Positions 51,189 to 61,474 of a stretch of DNA of 64,000 bases are shown here, piece by piece. Origin of the DNA: Oscillospiraceae bacterium (lineage in GTDB: Bacteria; Bacillota; Clostridia; Oscillospirales; Oscillospiraceae); assembly GCA_902790375.1 (NCBI GenBank), contig CADARY010000008.1, forward strand, positions 24,379-88,378. The letters run 5' to 3'. Position 1 is the stretch's first letter, and each line of letters begins with the position of its first letter. Made by a program: the position numbers and the translations under genes. The notes below the pieces were generated by a model. It was not told the origin of the DNA. It did no database searches and saw only the letters and a list, made by a program, of their open reading frames with translations.

Positions 51189-51235
51189 GTGGTCGGAGTG
51201 CGGGGATTTGAACCCCGGGCCTCTTGGTCCCGAAC
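51189..51235 (-). other. attR, within the intact tRNA-Pro gene
   Basis: The 47-bp match to attL covers the tRNA 3' half up to the edge of the anticodon loop, so the element rebuilt the tRNA 3' end on insertion. Confidence 0.9.
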
Positions 51236-51265
51236 CAAGCGCGCTACCATCTGCGCTACACCCCG
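51190..51265 (-). tRNA. tRNA-Pro (anticodon CGG)
   Basis: A 76-base gene including encoded CCA. The acceptor stem CGGGGTG/CACTCCG pairs (one G-U). The anticodon arm is CTTGG-TTCGGGA-CCAAG, giving anticodon CGG. The T arm contains GGTTCAAATCC. It is the integration target of the neighbouring element and remains complete. Confidence 0.93.
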
Positions 51266-51407
51266 ATCGGATATTCTGCCCTTTCGGACAGCTTTTATAT
51301 TATAATAACTGCAGGGCTGCTTGTCAAGTGAAATGTTTCCGGTTTCGGTACAAAAAAGAAAAGCAGGAGAAACGCCCCCAACGGCATGGCTGTCGGGGGC
51401 GCTTTCT

Positions 51408-53093
<1,686 letters not shown>

Positions 53094-53145
53094 TTCTTCT
53101 TCTCCGTTCTGCCGCAGAGTGCGGCGGGGATTGACTAACTATCGT

Positions 53146-53174
53146 ATTATAAACGATTACTCTTGTCATTTCAA
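53146..53174 (-). promoter_or_regulatory. glnS promoter
   Basis: Minus strand: TTGAAA (53169-53174), 17 bases, TATAAT (53146-53151). It overlaps the divergent thioredoxin promoter. Confidence 0.75.
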
Positions 53175-53191
53175 TAAAAATATGGTAGATT
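53163..53191 (+). promoter_or_regulatory. Thioredoxin promoter
   Basis: TTGTCA (53163-53168), 17 bases, TAGATT (53186-53191). The -35 boxes of this and the glnS promoter abut, so the two probably compete for polymerase. Confidence 0.65.
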
Positions 53192-53246
53192 AGGCTCAAT
53201 CAATCTGCCAGGTATCATAAACCAAAGATAGAAAAGGAGAATCATC

Positions 53247-53552
53247 ATGGCTGTTATTCATCTTACCAAGGACAATTTTGATTCCGTCACGGCGGAGGGC
53301 CTCGTGCTCATCGACTTCTGGGCGACCTGGTGCGGCCCCTGCAAGATGCAGGCCCCGATCGTGGATCAGCTTGACGCCGAGTGCGGCGAGAGCGTCAAGG
53401 TCTGCAAGGTCGATGTGGACGCCGAGCCCACGCTGGCCCGCAAGTTCCGCGTCATGAGCATCCCGACCCTGATCGCCATGCAGGACGGCCAGGTCAAGAC
53501 CACCCGCGTCGGCTATACCGACCTCCAGGGCCTCAAGGACATGCTCAAATAA
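53247..53552 (+). CDS. trxA: Thioredoxin
   Basis: This 101-residue protein has the active site WCGPC (in FWATWCGPCKMQAP), the cis-proline SIPT and the usual thioredoxin length. A cytoplasmic disulfide reductase. It starts at ATG after AAAGGAG and ends at a terminator. Confidence 0.92.
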   Translation: MAVIHLTKDNFDSVTAEGLVLIDFWATWCGPCKMQAPIVDQLDAECGESVKVCKVDVDAEPTLARKFRVMSIPTLIAMQDGQVKTTRVGYTDLQGLKDMLK

Positions 53553-53556
53553 GGAT

Positions 53557-53580
53557 AAAACCGGGGAAACCCGGTTTTTC
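53557..53580 (+). terminator. Terminator after thioredoxin
   Basis: AAAACCGGG pairs with CCCGGTTTT around GAAA, followed by TTTTT. Confidence 0.85.
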
Positions 53581-53585
53581 TTATA

Positions 53586-53614
53586 TTGACAAAAACCACG
53601 CCCTGTTGTAAAAT
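53586..53614 (+). promoter_or_regulatory. Promoter of the T-box/valS operon
   Basis: TTGACA (53586-53591), 17 bases, TAAAAT (53609-53614): near-consensus, directly before the T-box leader. Confidence 0.8.
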
Positions 53615-53621
53615 CCATTCA

Positions 53622-53854
53622 TTGCTGTGACGGGCAGGAGTACGCGTTTTGCGGATCGCAGAGAGGGGACGGACGGTGCAAGTCCCTGTGAAGCGGCGCG
53701 GAAGGTCAGCCCCGAGCGCTCCGGGTGAAGGCTGCGGCTGCGTAGTCCGGACGGACAGCCCCCGTTAACGGGCGCAGGAGTGCCGCTGAAAAGCGGAATT
53801 CAGGTGGTACCGCGGTTTATTCCGCCCTGAGACAATGGTCTCGGGGCGCTTTTT
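53622..53854 (+). promoter_or_regulatory. T-box riboswitch, predicted valine-specific
   Basis: The invariant T-box sequence AGGTGGTACCGCGG is at 53802-53815. An AGAGAGG motif lies in stem I (53671 on), and the terminator hairpin (CGCCCTGAGAC/GTCTCGGGGCG, then a T run) spans 53823-53854. Uncharged tRNA should favour the antiterminator. Valine specificity is inferred from valS downstream; GTC in GGAAGGTCAGC (about 53700-53710) is a candidate specifier codon. Confidence 0.9.
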
Positions 53855-53866
53855 GTTGGAGGAAGC

Positions 53867-54388
53867 ATGGATTTCGAAGTCAAAACAGACCTGAGCCGGG
53901 AGGATTTTGAGTCTTATTATTATTTCAATCAGAAGGTGCATGCCCCGTTTGTCTACTGGTTCGGCAGGATCGGCGTCATCGCGGCCGTCCTTGTGGCAGT
54001 CGTCCTGACGATCGACATCGTGGCAAACCGCCTGTGGGGGAATCGGGAGATCATGCTCCCGTACGGCATCTTTATGGCGCTTCTGATTGCCCTGCCCTTT
54101 GTCAACCGCTGGATGATCTCACGGCTCTACAAGGCGAATGCCGGCATGCTCGCGGCCGAATACCGCTTCGGCGAGAGCGGGGTGCGGACAGGAACGGGCG
54201 AGGCGTCCTCGATCTATACCTGGGCAGCCTTCCGGGAGCTCTATCACAGCAAGGGGGTTTACTACCTCTTTGTTGACACGAATCATGCCATGATCCTGCC
54301 TGAGCGCAGCTTTACCCAGGGCGAGCCCGCCGCCTTCGGCCCCTATACAGCCGAAAAAACGGGGAAGGAAATGAAAGAAATCAAATGA
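53867..54388 (+). CDS. YcxB-like membrane protein
   Basis: A 173-residue protein with two membrane segments (about 30-55 and 65-85) and a C-terminal soluble domain of the YcxB type ([36 protein letters not shown]). Function unknown. It starts after GGAGGAAGC right behind the T-box terminator and ends 20 bases before the valS ATG, so it is co-regulated with valyl-tRNA synthetase. Confidence 0.75.
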   Translation: MDFEVKTDLSREDFESYYYFNQKVHAPFVYWFGRIGVIAAVLVAVVLTIDIVANRLWGNREIMLPYGIFMALLIALPFVNRWMISRLYKANAGMLAAEYRFGESGVRTGTGEASSIYTWAAFRELYHSKGVYYLFVDTNHAMILPERSFTQGEPAAFGPYTAEKTGKEMKEIK

Positions 54389-54408
54389 GTATAGAAGGAG
54401 AAAGCAAC

Positions 54409-57030
54409 ATGAGAGAACTGCCGAAGACCTACGATCCCAAGCAGGTCGAAAAAAAGATCTATGACATGTGGGAGAAAAACGGCTGCTTCCGGGGCGAGAT
54501 CGACCCGGACAGGAAGCCCTTTTCCATCGTCATGCCGCCCCCCAACGTCACAGGCCAGCTCCACATGGGCCACGCCCTGGACGCGACGCTGCAGGATATC
54601 CTGACCCGCTACAAGCGCATGCAGGGCTATGCGGCGCTCTGGCTGCCCGGCGTTGACCATGCGGGCATCGCCACCCAGATCAAGGTGGAGGAGGTGCTGC
54701 GCAAGGAGGAGGGGAAGACCCGCTACGACCTGGGGCGCGAGAAATTCCTCGAGCGCGTCTGGGACTGGAAGAAGCAATACGGCGACCGCATCGTCGAGCA
54801 GCAAAAGAGCATGGGCGTCTCCTGCGACTGGAGCCGCAGCCGCTTCACCATGGACGAGGTCTGTGCCAGGGCCGTCCGCGAGAACTTCTGCGACCTCTAT
54901 GAAAAGGGCCTCATCTACAAGGGCAGCCGCATCATCAACTGGTGCCCCCACTGCCGCACCGCGCTGAGCGACGCCGAGGTCGAATACAAGGACATTCCCG
55001 GCTCCTTCTGGTATATCCGCTACCCGGTGGAGGATTCGGATGAGGAGTTCATCATCGCCACCACCCGCCCCGAGACCATGCTGGGCGACACCGGCGTGGC
55101 CGTGAATCCCCAGGATGAGAAGTATCGGCACCTTGTCGGCAAAAACGCGATCCTGCCTCTCGTGGGCCGCAAGCTCCCCATCGTCGCCGACGATTACGTG
55201 GAGCTCGGCTTCGGCACCGGCGCCGTGAAGATGACGCCCTGCCACGATCCCAACGACTATGAGGTCGGCCTGCGCCACAATCTCGAGCAGATCCAGTGCA
55301 TCGACGAGGATGCGAAGATCATCAACGGCGGCAAGTATAACGGCATGGACCGCTATTACGCCCGCAAGGCCATCGTTGCCGATCTGGAGGAGCAGGGCTA
55401 CCTTGTGAAGGTGGAGCCCTACAGCCACAACGTCGGCACCTGCTACCGCTGCGGCACCGTCGTGGAGCCCCTGATCAGCCCCCAGTGGTTCGTGAAGATG
55501 AAGCCCCTTGCCAAGGCCGCCATCGAAGTCGTGAAGGACGGGCGCATCAAATTCGTGCCCGAGCGCTTTACCAAGATCTATCTCAACTGGATGGAGAACG
55601 TGCACGACTGGTGCATCTCCCGCCAGCTCTGGTGGGGCCACCAGATCCCCGCCTGGTACTGCGACGACTGCGGCCACATCACCGTCTCCCGCGAGGACGC
55701 CTGCGAATGCGAAAAGTGCCGCAGCAAAAAGATCCGCCGCGAGGAGGACGTGCTGGACACCTGGTTCTCCTCGGCCCTCTGGCCCTTCTCCACGATGGGC
55801 TGGCCTGAGAAGACCGCGGATCTTGACTACTGGTATCCGACCTCCGTCATGGTCACGGGCTATGACATCATTTTCTTCTGGGTCTCCCGCATGATCTTCT
55901 CCGGCATGGAGCAGATGAAGGCCGAGCCCTTCAAGACCGTCTTCATCCACGGCCTCGTGCGCGACAGCCAGGGCCGAAAGATGTCCAAGTCCCTCGGAAA
56001 CGGCATCGACCCGCTGGAGATGGTGGAGCAGTTCGGCGCCGACGCCCTGCGCTTCAACCTCATCACCGGCAACTCCCCCGGCAACGACATGCGCTTCTAT
56101 GTCGAGAAGTGCGAGGCCATGCGCAACTTCTGCAACAAGCTCTGGAACGCCTCCCGCTTCGTGATGATGAACCTTGCCATCGAGCGCAACGAGCTGCCGG
56201 AGAAGCTCGAGATCGAGGACAAGTGGATCCTCTCCAAGCTCAACGACCTCACGAAGGAGGTCTGCGAGAACATGGACAGCTTTGAGCTGGGCGTGGCCGC
56301 GGGCAAGATCTATGACTTCATCTGGGACAGCTACTGCGACTGGTATATTGAGCTCACCAAGCCCCGCCTCAACGGCGCGGACGAGGATGCAAAGCTCTCG
56401 GCCCAGAAGGTGCTGCTGTATGTGCTGACTGAGATCCTCAAGCTCATCCACCCCTTCATCCCCTTCATCACCGAGGAGATCTGGCAGTCCCTGCCGCACG
56501 AGGGCATGGCCCTCATGCTCGAGCGCTATCCGAGCTATACGGAGGCTCTCAGCTTCCCCGAGGACGAGCAGAACTTCGAGATGGTCATGACCGCCATCAA
56601 GGCCGTGCGCGCGAGGCGCAGCGAAATGAACGTCCCGCCCTCCCGCAAGGCGCACCTCATCATCGTGACCGACAGGAAGGCCGCCTTCGAGGCCGGCGTC
56701 AGCTATATCTGCAAGCTCGCCTACGCAAGCGAGGTCAGCGTCACCGACAAGGCTCCGGAGAATACCGAGGGTATGGTCTCCGTCGTCACCGACAACGCCC
56801 GCATGTTCATGCCCATGGCGGAGCTGGTGGATCTGGAGAAGGAGCGCGCGCGCATTCAGAAGGAGCTTCAGAACGCCGAAAAGCAGCTCGCCGGTCAGAA
56901 CGCGAAGCTTGCCAACGAAAACTTTGTCACCCGCGCCCCCGAGGCCGTCGTCAATGTGGAGCGGGAGAAGAAGGCCAAGCTTGAGGCCCTGATCGAAAAT
57001 CTGAAAATCAGCCTCGACCAGCTCGGCTGA
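54409..57030 (+). CDS. valS: Valyl-tRNA synthetase
   Basis: An 873-residue class I synthetase starting at ATG 54409 after AGAAGGAG. It has [15 protein letters not shown] (HIGH equivalent), the CP1 editing domain ([16 protein letters not shown]), a zinc-like Cys cluster (CDDCGH, CECEKC), [12 protein letters not shown], and the C-terminal coiled-coil arm. It is the second gene of the T-box operon and ends before a strong hairpin. Confidence 0.96.
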   Translation: MRELPKTYDPKQVEKKIYDMWEKNGCFRGEIDPDRKPFSIVMPPPNVTGQLHMGHALDATLQDILTRYKRMQGYAALWLPGVDHAGIATQIKVEEVLRKEEGKTRYDLGREKFLERVWDWKKQYGDRIVEQQKSMGVSCDWSRSRFTMDEVCARAVRENFCDLYEKGLIYKGSRIINWCPHCRTALSDAEVEYKDIPGSFWYIRYPVEDSDEEFIIATTRPETMLGDTGVAVNPQDEKYRHLVGKNAILPLVGRKLPIVADDYVELGFGTGAVKMTPCHDPNDYEVGLRHNLEQIQCIDEDAKIINGGKYNGMDRYYARKAIVADLEEQGYLVKVEPYSHNVGTCYRCGTVVEPLISPQWFVKMKPLAKAAIEVVKDGRIKFVPERFTKIYLNWMENVHDWCISRQLWWGHQIPAWYCDDCGHITVSREDACECEKCRSKKIRREEDVLDTWFSSALWPFSTMGWPEKTADLDYWYPTSVMVTGYDIIFFWVSRMIFSGMEQMKAEPFKTVFIHGLVRDSQGRKMSKSLGNGIDPLEMVEQFGADALRFNLITGNSPGNDMRFYVEKCEAMRNFCNKLWNASRFVMMNLAIERNELPEKLEIEDKWILSKLNDLTKEVCENMDSFELGVAAGKIYDFIWDSYCDWYIELTKPRLNGADEDAKLSAQKVLLYVLTEILKLIHPFIPFITEEIWQSLPHEGMALMLERYPSYTEALSFPEDEQNFEMVMTAIKAVRARRSEMNVPPSRKAHLIIVTDRKAAFEAGVSYICKLAYASEVSVTDKAPENTEGMVSVVTDNARMFMPMAELVDLEKERARIQKELQNAEKQLAGQNAKLANENFVTRAPEAVVNVEREKKAKLEALIENLKISLDQLG

Positions 57031-57061
57031 TACTGGCACGATCCGAAAACCGAATACATGC

Positions 57062-57098
57062 AAAAGGGGCTGTCTCGTTTTGAGACAGCCCCCTTTTT
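57062..57098 (+). terminator. Terminator after valS
   Basis: GGGGCTGTCTC (57066-57076) pairs with GAGACAGCCCC (57082-57092), with flanking AAAA and TTTTT; it can also serve the convergent gene. Confidence 0.85.
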
Positions 57099-57127
57099 GC
57101 AGGAAGGAATACCGCGGCCGCTGGGTG

Positions 57128-60100
57128 TTATCCCAGAGGGAAGAACAGACAGCCGTGCTCCCGCGCATATGCCTCGGCCCCGCTTCCGGGGACGCCGCAG
57201 ATCGTCAGCAGCTCCCCGTCACCGAAGGCCTCCGGGTCGATCACGACGGTCTCGGCGGGGATGCGGACAAGGATCAGACGCCCGCAGTCGGCGAAGGCGC
57301 GCCGTCCGATCGACGTCGTCTGCGCGGAGAGCATGACACGGGTGAAGGCGCCGCCGCCGGCGAAGGCCTCTTCCCCGATGCTCGTGAGGGAATCGGGGAG
57401 CAGGAGATCGTCTCCGAGAGTCAATGCGCAGCTATTCCCGTATGCCAGGCCGATGCTGTATGTCTCCCCGTCATACGTAAAGCTCACCGGATAGTACACA
57501 TAGTAGCTGCCCTCCTGCCTGTCGCCATTTTCCACAGCCAGAAGCAGGAGCCTGCATTGGCTGATATCGAGCGCTGTGAGCGGATTGCGGTAGCAGTAGA
57601 GCACGCGGAGCTCCGGGTGAAGCCCGAGCTCGAGCGCGGACAGCTCACAGCCATAGCATTGCAAAGTTTGCAGACCGGAGCAGCCGCTGACATCCAAAGC
57701 GGTGAGGGGCTTTACATCGTGGCAGTGGAGCTCCTCCAGCGCGGCGCAGCCGCTCAGGTCAAGACTCTCCAGCGCGCTGTAGCTGACGCCCAGAGAGCTG
57801 AGGGCAGAGCAGCCGCTGACATCAAGCTCCGCCAGGGACGTGTTCTTAAAGCAGTCCAATTCCTCCAGCGCCGCGAGATTGCGCGCGTCCACCTTCTCCA
57901 GCATGCATTCCCGGCAGGACACGATCCTGAGCGACGTGTTCCTGCGCAGATCCAAAGCCGTTACGCTGCTGAAATCGCAGTACAGCTCTTCCAAAGCGGG
58001 GAACAGCCCGATCCCCTCCAGCGAGGCGATCTGGGAGGGAGCTGCGGAGAGCCCGGAGCAGTCGATCCATTTGACCGAGGCAAGCTCGTAATTGCAGAGC
58101 GTGCCGTCGTGATCCATATCGCAGTTATCTGCCACATAAGCCCTGAAAAACGGATCGGGGAAGAGATCCTCGCTGATGGGGACGCCGGGATCAAGCGAGA
58201 AGCCCGACAGATGCGTGCTGGCTTTATATACCAGGGCCGCGCTGTCGGAGGAAAAACGGACGCTGTCGTTCACAAGCGCAGGCCGCGTGTAAGTGATCAG
58301 CTGCATCAGCCTCCGGCACGAGCCGACGTCCAGGCTTGCGAGCGCGTTCCCGCTGCAGTCCAGATATTTGAGCTCCGGGCACGAGCCGACGTCCAGGCTT
58401 GCGAGCGTATTCCCGCTGCAGTCCAGATATTGCAGCTCCGGGCACGAGCCGATGACCAGGCTTGCGAGCGCGTTCCCGCCGCAGTCCAGATATTGCAGCT
58501 TCGTGTTTCGGCTTACGTCAAGCTCTGTCAGGCGGTTGCCCCTGCAGGACAGACGCTGCAGCTCGGTGAAGTGTTCGATCCCCTTGAGCGAGGCGACCGG
58601 ACCCGGGCTCTCGAACGCTTCCGTCACTTCGACGGCAAGGACGGAGCCCGTCCCGTTTTCCGATGCTTCGGGGCTCCGGGGCGCAGTCGCTGAGTCGGGA
58701 GAGATATCGATGGCCGTCACCGCGTCGAGCTCCGCGTAACTGAGAAAGCCGTCGCGGTCTTTGTCAAAGAGGGAAACATAGCTGCGGAAGGCGTTGTCGG
58801 GAAAGCTGTCGGAGCTGACGCGCACACCCTCGCCGGTGCTGTCGCTGTCGTTGGTAAAGAGCTTGACCCAGGCGTCCATCCCGGTATTTTTACCGTTTAC
58901 CACAAGACCGCCGCCGCCGCAAAAGCCGGTAAACAACGCCTCGCCGTATGGGTTGGGGCCGACTTTTTCCATAGCAAACTTGATGGATTCTCCCGTATAG
59001 TTTATCGTAAGCTCGACATCGCTGGCGCGGGGGACCGGAAGCGGCTCAGAGAACGTAAGGAGCTTGTAGCCCGGAAAAGAGGCCACGGTCGAGGCGGAGA
59101 CCGTCTTGTCCCCCAGTGTGAGCGACGCTGTGATCCCCATGTTCGCGCTTGCTATATCGATGCCCACCGCGCAGATCTCTTCCCCGCCGTCCACACGGAA
59201 ACGCTGCACGGCGGCTGCCTCGCCCTTCTCCTGCCAGGTATCATTGTACGGGCCACCGTCATAGGCATAGCAGTGATCGTATTGCCCGGGCTCCGCGTCG
59301 AACGCGACGACATATGCGCTATTAAGAAAGGGCTGATCATAATAAGACATCCAGAAGTAACCAAAGCTATCATACATCTCGCCGCCCCAGCTGTTGCGCA
59401 CGAGCCACGCGCCGTCGCCCTCCGGCGTGCCGGATACAAAATGATCCTTTGAGAAATCGTCGTCCCAGCCGACCAGCATGATGGCGTGGTTCAATTCGCC
59501 CACATCTGGGCAATAGTAGGAATTGTACTCGGCGCTGTAGAACTCGTCCTCCATGCACATAGTGGTCGTGACGCCGCCGTGGGTGTAGATGGCGTCCTTG
59601 ATTGCGTCGATGTCGGCAGCGTTGAAGGAACAGGATCCGGCGAGATGCACATCCTTGTAAGCGCGCCCCTCGTAGATGCCCGGCGTATAGTCGCCTGCCC
59701 ACGCATAGGGAGCCGCGGCTTCGGGCGCGCAGCCGATGTTCTCCAGCGTATGGATGGCCATATCTAAATAACCGCCCTGATCCAGAAAGGTCCGTTCGGG
59801 AGATTCCAAGAAGTCTCCGATGTTGCAATCCTTTTCATCGTAATAGCTGTGGTAGGAATAATATGCCAGATGCAGCTCTGAAAGATCGACCTCCCGGTCA
59901 GCCCCGTCGCTGAGCAGATCCGCTTCCATTGCGCCAAGGGTGGCAAACGCCCAGCAGGTGCCGTACTGCCCCTGATCCCGGATCGGCGGGAGCCGTCCCT
60001 CCTCCCAGGAATTATAGTACGACAGTTCGGCGCCGGACCGCTTGCGCCCGTTCAGCGCCCCGATGATCGGAATGTCGGCGCCGGACCTGTTGGCGTGATA

Positions 60101-60505
60101 GTTCAGGGGCGGGGTCTGAAACTCGCCGCGCACGATTACGGTGAGCACAGGCGCCTGCACCCCCTCGGCAAGCGCATAGCCCTCCGTTACGGGCTCAAAG
60201 TGAAACGTATCAAGCGCCTTGTCGTAGCCCTCGACGCATTTCCAGTCGACAGGGATGCGCAGAGGAGTGTCGCTGCCGGCCAGCCGGACGGAGAGCGCAG
60301 CAGGGAAGCGCTCCTTCAGGGTCACCAGAGCGAGCTTGTGATCCACTTCAAACCGCTCCGCGCCGTCAAGCGCCTCAAAGCCGACGATCACATCGGGAGA
60401 AGCCGGCGCGGGAAGCGCCTGCTCCGCATGAACCGACGGGACAAAGCACAAAAGCAGGAGCAGGAGAAAAAACAGGGACAGGCCTTTGCGAAGTGCGCTT
60501 GTCAT
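57128..60505 (-). CDS. Large secreted papain-like protease with leucine-rich repeats
   Basis: A 1125-residue protein from the second of two close ATGs (eight bases after AGGAGG). Signal peptide to about residue 28. A C1A papain-like domain (about 160-410) has the catalytic Cys in GQYGTCWAFA (about 184), His in LNHAIMLVGWDDD (about 340) and Asn in VRNSWGGEMYD. A lectin-like segment follows. Two EF-hand-like loops (DKDRDGFLSYAEL, DMDHDGTLCNYEL) precede LRR blocks, including 21-residue units such as LQYLDCSGNTLASLDVGSC. A BspA-type LRR (SLTSIGEEAFAGG) ends the protein. No LPXTG anchor. Probably an extracellular protease or adhesin. Confidence 0.85.
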   Translation of the reverse strand: MTSALRKGLSLFFLLLLLLCFVPSVHAEQALPAPASPDVIVGFEALDGAERFEVDHKLALVTLKERFPAALSVRLAGSDTPLRIPVDWKCVEGYDKALDTFHFEPVTEGYALAEGVQAPVLTVIVRGEFQTPPLNYHANRSGADIPIIGALNGRKRSGAELSYYNSWEEGRLPPIRDQGQYGTCWAFATLGAMEADLLSDGADREVDLSELHLAYYSYHSYYDEKDCNIGDFLESPERTFLDQGGYLDMAIHTLENIGCAPEAAAPYAWAGDYTPGIYEGRAYKDVHLAGSCSFNAADIDAIKDAIYTHGGVTTTMCMEDEFYSAEYNSYYCPDVGELNHAIMLVGWDDDFSKDHFVSGTPEGDGAWLVRNSWGGEMYDSFGYFWMSYYDQPFLNSAYVVAFDAEPGQYDHCYAYDGGPYNDTWQEKGEAAAVQRFRVDGGEEICAVGIDIASANMGITASLTLGDKTVSASTVASFPGYKLLTFSEPLPVPRASDVELTINYTGESIKFAMEKVGPNPYGEALFTGFCGGGGLVVNGKNTGMDAWVKLFTNDSDSTGEGVRVSSDSFPDNAFRSYVSLFDKDRDGFLSYAELDAVTAIDISPDSATAPRSPEASENGTGSVLAVEVTEAFESPGPVASLKGIEHFTELQRLSCRGNRLTELDVSRNTKLQYLDCGGNALASLVIGSCPELQYLDCSGNTLASLDVGSCPELKYLDCSGNALASLDVGSCRRLMQLITYTRPALVNDSVRFSSDSAALVYKASTHLSGFSLDPGVPISEDLFPDPFFRAYVADNCDMDHDGTLCNYELASVKWIDCSGLSAAPSQIASLEGIGLFPALEELYCDFSSVTALDLRRNTSLRIVSCRECMLEKVDARNLAALEELDCFKNTSLAELDVSGCSALSSLGVSYSALESLDLSGCAALEELHCHDVKPLTALDVSGCSGLQTLQCYGCELSALELGLHPELRVLYCYRNPLTALDISQCRLLLLAVENGDRQEGSYYVYYPVSFTYDGETYSIGLAYGNSCALTLGDDLLLPDSLTSIGEEAFAGGGAFTRVMLSAQTTSIGRRAFADCGRLILVRIPAETVVIDPEAFGDGELLTICGVPGSGAEAYAREHGCLFFPLG
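58313..58501 (-). repeat. 63-bp tandem repeat encoding 21-residue LRR units
   Basis: Three nearly identical 63-base units (one residue change per copy, DVGSC versus VIGSC) in frame within the protease/LRR gene. High identity suggests recent duplication or ongoing unequal exchange. Confidence 0.8.
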
Positions 60506-60591
60506 GATCATACCCTCCTAATCAGTGTAGTTTCATTATAACAAGCGCAGATATGAAGTTCAAGGAGATCATGCCCAAAAGCGGAAAAAAC

Positions 60592-60621
60592 TTGCCCTGC
60601 GCGGAAAACGGGAGTTAGAAT
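60592..60621 (+). promoter_or_regulatory. Possible promoter of the spoIIA operon
   Basis: TTGCCC (60592-60597), 18 bases, TAGAAT (60616-60621). The operon is often read by sigma-H; a GAAT-containing -10 is present here, but no convincing sigma-H -35 box at the right distance. Confidence 0.35.
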
Positions 60622-60653
60622 CTGACGTTTTTTGCAAAAGGGCTGTATTACAA

Positions 60654-60688
60654 TAACACCGCACAACAACGTGCGGTGTTACTTTTTT
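60654..60688 (+). terminator. Terminator-like hairpin in the spoIIA leader
   Basis: TAACACCGCAC (60654-60664) pairs with GTGCGGTGTTA (60671-60681), followed by CTTTTTT. It lies only 22 bases before the start codon and after the likely promoter, so it may attenuate the operon. Confidence 0.65.
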
Positions 60689-60709
60689 GCACAAAAGGAG
60701 CTGAGAGAG

Positions 60710-61024
60710 TTGGAAATCAGCACGAGCTTTGACGCCGGGCGGCTCACCGTGTACATAAGCGGGGAGCTGGACCACCACGAGGCGCGCTGCGCCATGCTCA
60801 GGATCGACGAGCTGCTGGACGAGTACATGCCCCGGGACTGCGCGCTGAACCTTGCGGGCCTGCGCTTTATGGATTCCTCCGGCATCGCCCTCATCGTCCG
60901 CGTCAGCCGCCGCATGCAGATCCTCGGCGGCCGGGCCTGGATCGAGGACCCGGCGCGGCAGCCCCAGCGGGTCATCGACGCGGCGGGCATCGACCGCCTT
61001 GTTCCTATCGCCATGAGCAGGTGA
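60710..61024 (+). CDS. spoIIAA: Anti-sigma-F factor antagonist SpoIIAA
   Basis: A 104-residue STAS-domain protein starting at TTG, nine bases after AAAGGAG; the in-frame ATG at 60632 lies before the hairpin without a ribosome site. The phosphorylatable serine is in LRFMDSSGIALIV. Unphosphorylated SpoIIAA releases sigma-F from SpoIIAB in the forespore. First gene of the classic three-gene operon. Confidence 0.93.
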   Translation: MEISTSFDAGRLTVYISGELDHHEARCAMLRIDELLDEYMPRDCALNLAGLRFMDSSGIALIVRVSRRMQILGGRAWIEDPARQPQRVIDAAGIDRLVPIAMSR

Positions 61025-61033
61025 GGTGAGCGC

Positions 61034-61474
61034 ATGAAGGAGAATAACTACATCCGGCTGGAGTTTCCCAGCAGAAGCAGCAACGAGAGCTTTGCCCGCG
61101 CCGCGGCCGCCGCCTTTGCCGCCCAGCTCGACCCCACCATGGAGGAGCTGGGGGATCTGCGCACCGCCGTATCCGAGGCGGTCACCAACGCCATCGTCCA
61201 CGCCTACCCGGACAGCATCGGCAAAATCTCCATGCGCATGCGCATCCTCGACGAGAGCAGCGTGGAGATCAGCGTGCGGGACTGGGGCTGCGGCATCGAG
61301 GACGTGGAGAAGGCCATGACGCCGCTCTACACCTCCGGCGGGGAGGAGCGCAGCGGTATGGGCTTTACCATCATGGGCAGCTTCACGGACAAGCTGCGGG
61401 TGCGCTCTGAGCCCGGCAGGGGCACCACCGTCACCATGCGCAAGCACATCAGCCCCCGCGCCCGCCGAGCATGA
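61034..61474 (+). CDS. spoIIAB: Anti-sigma-F factor SpoIIAB
   Basis: A 146-residue GHKL-type serine kinase: N box (LRTAVSEAVTNAIVHAYPD), VRDWGCGIED, and EERSGMGFTIMGSF. It binds and inhibits sigma-F and phosphorylates SpoIIAA. Overlaps sigF by four bases. Confidence 0.95.
   Translation: MKENNYIRLEFPSRSSNESFARAAAAAFAAQLDPTMEELGDLRTAVSEAVTNAIVHAYPDSIGKISMRMRILDESSVEISVRDWGCGIEDVEKAMTPLYTSGGEERSGMGFTIMGSFTDKLRVRSEPGRGTTVTMRKHISPRARRA

Larger units (their letters stand above)
50842..51189. other. Right-end non-coding segment of the element
   Basis: Holds the terminator at 50848-50884, the integrase-arm-like repeats at 51092-51114 and attR. No gene seen; 50985-51090 is AT-rich. Confidence 0.6.
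37247..51235. mobile_element. Integrated element in tRNA-Pro(CGG): phage-satellite-like island or reduced prophage
   Basis: A 13,989-bp element between 47-bp direct repeats (37247-37293, 51189-51235; one mismatch) of the tRNA-Pro 3' part. The integrase gene lies beside the left repeat. The element carries integrase, two HTH/excisionase-like genes, replication- and recombination-like genes, a small terminase, a tail-chaperone-like and a tape-measure-like protein, ribbon-helix-helix proteins and about 15 small unknown genes. No large terminase, portal, capsid, tail tube, lysis gene or relaxase is visible. Size and content resemble a phage-inducible island more than a whole prophage. Confidence 0.85.

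Noticed and set aside
54343-57168. 941-residue minus-strand open frame
   Set aside because: Antisense to valS; no ribosome site and antisense-like composition.
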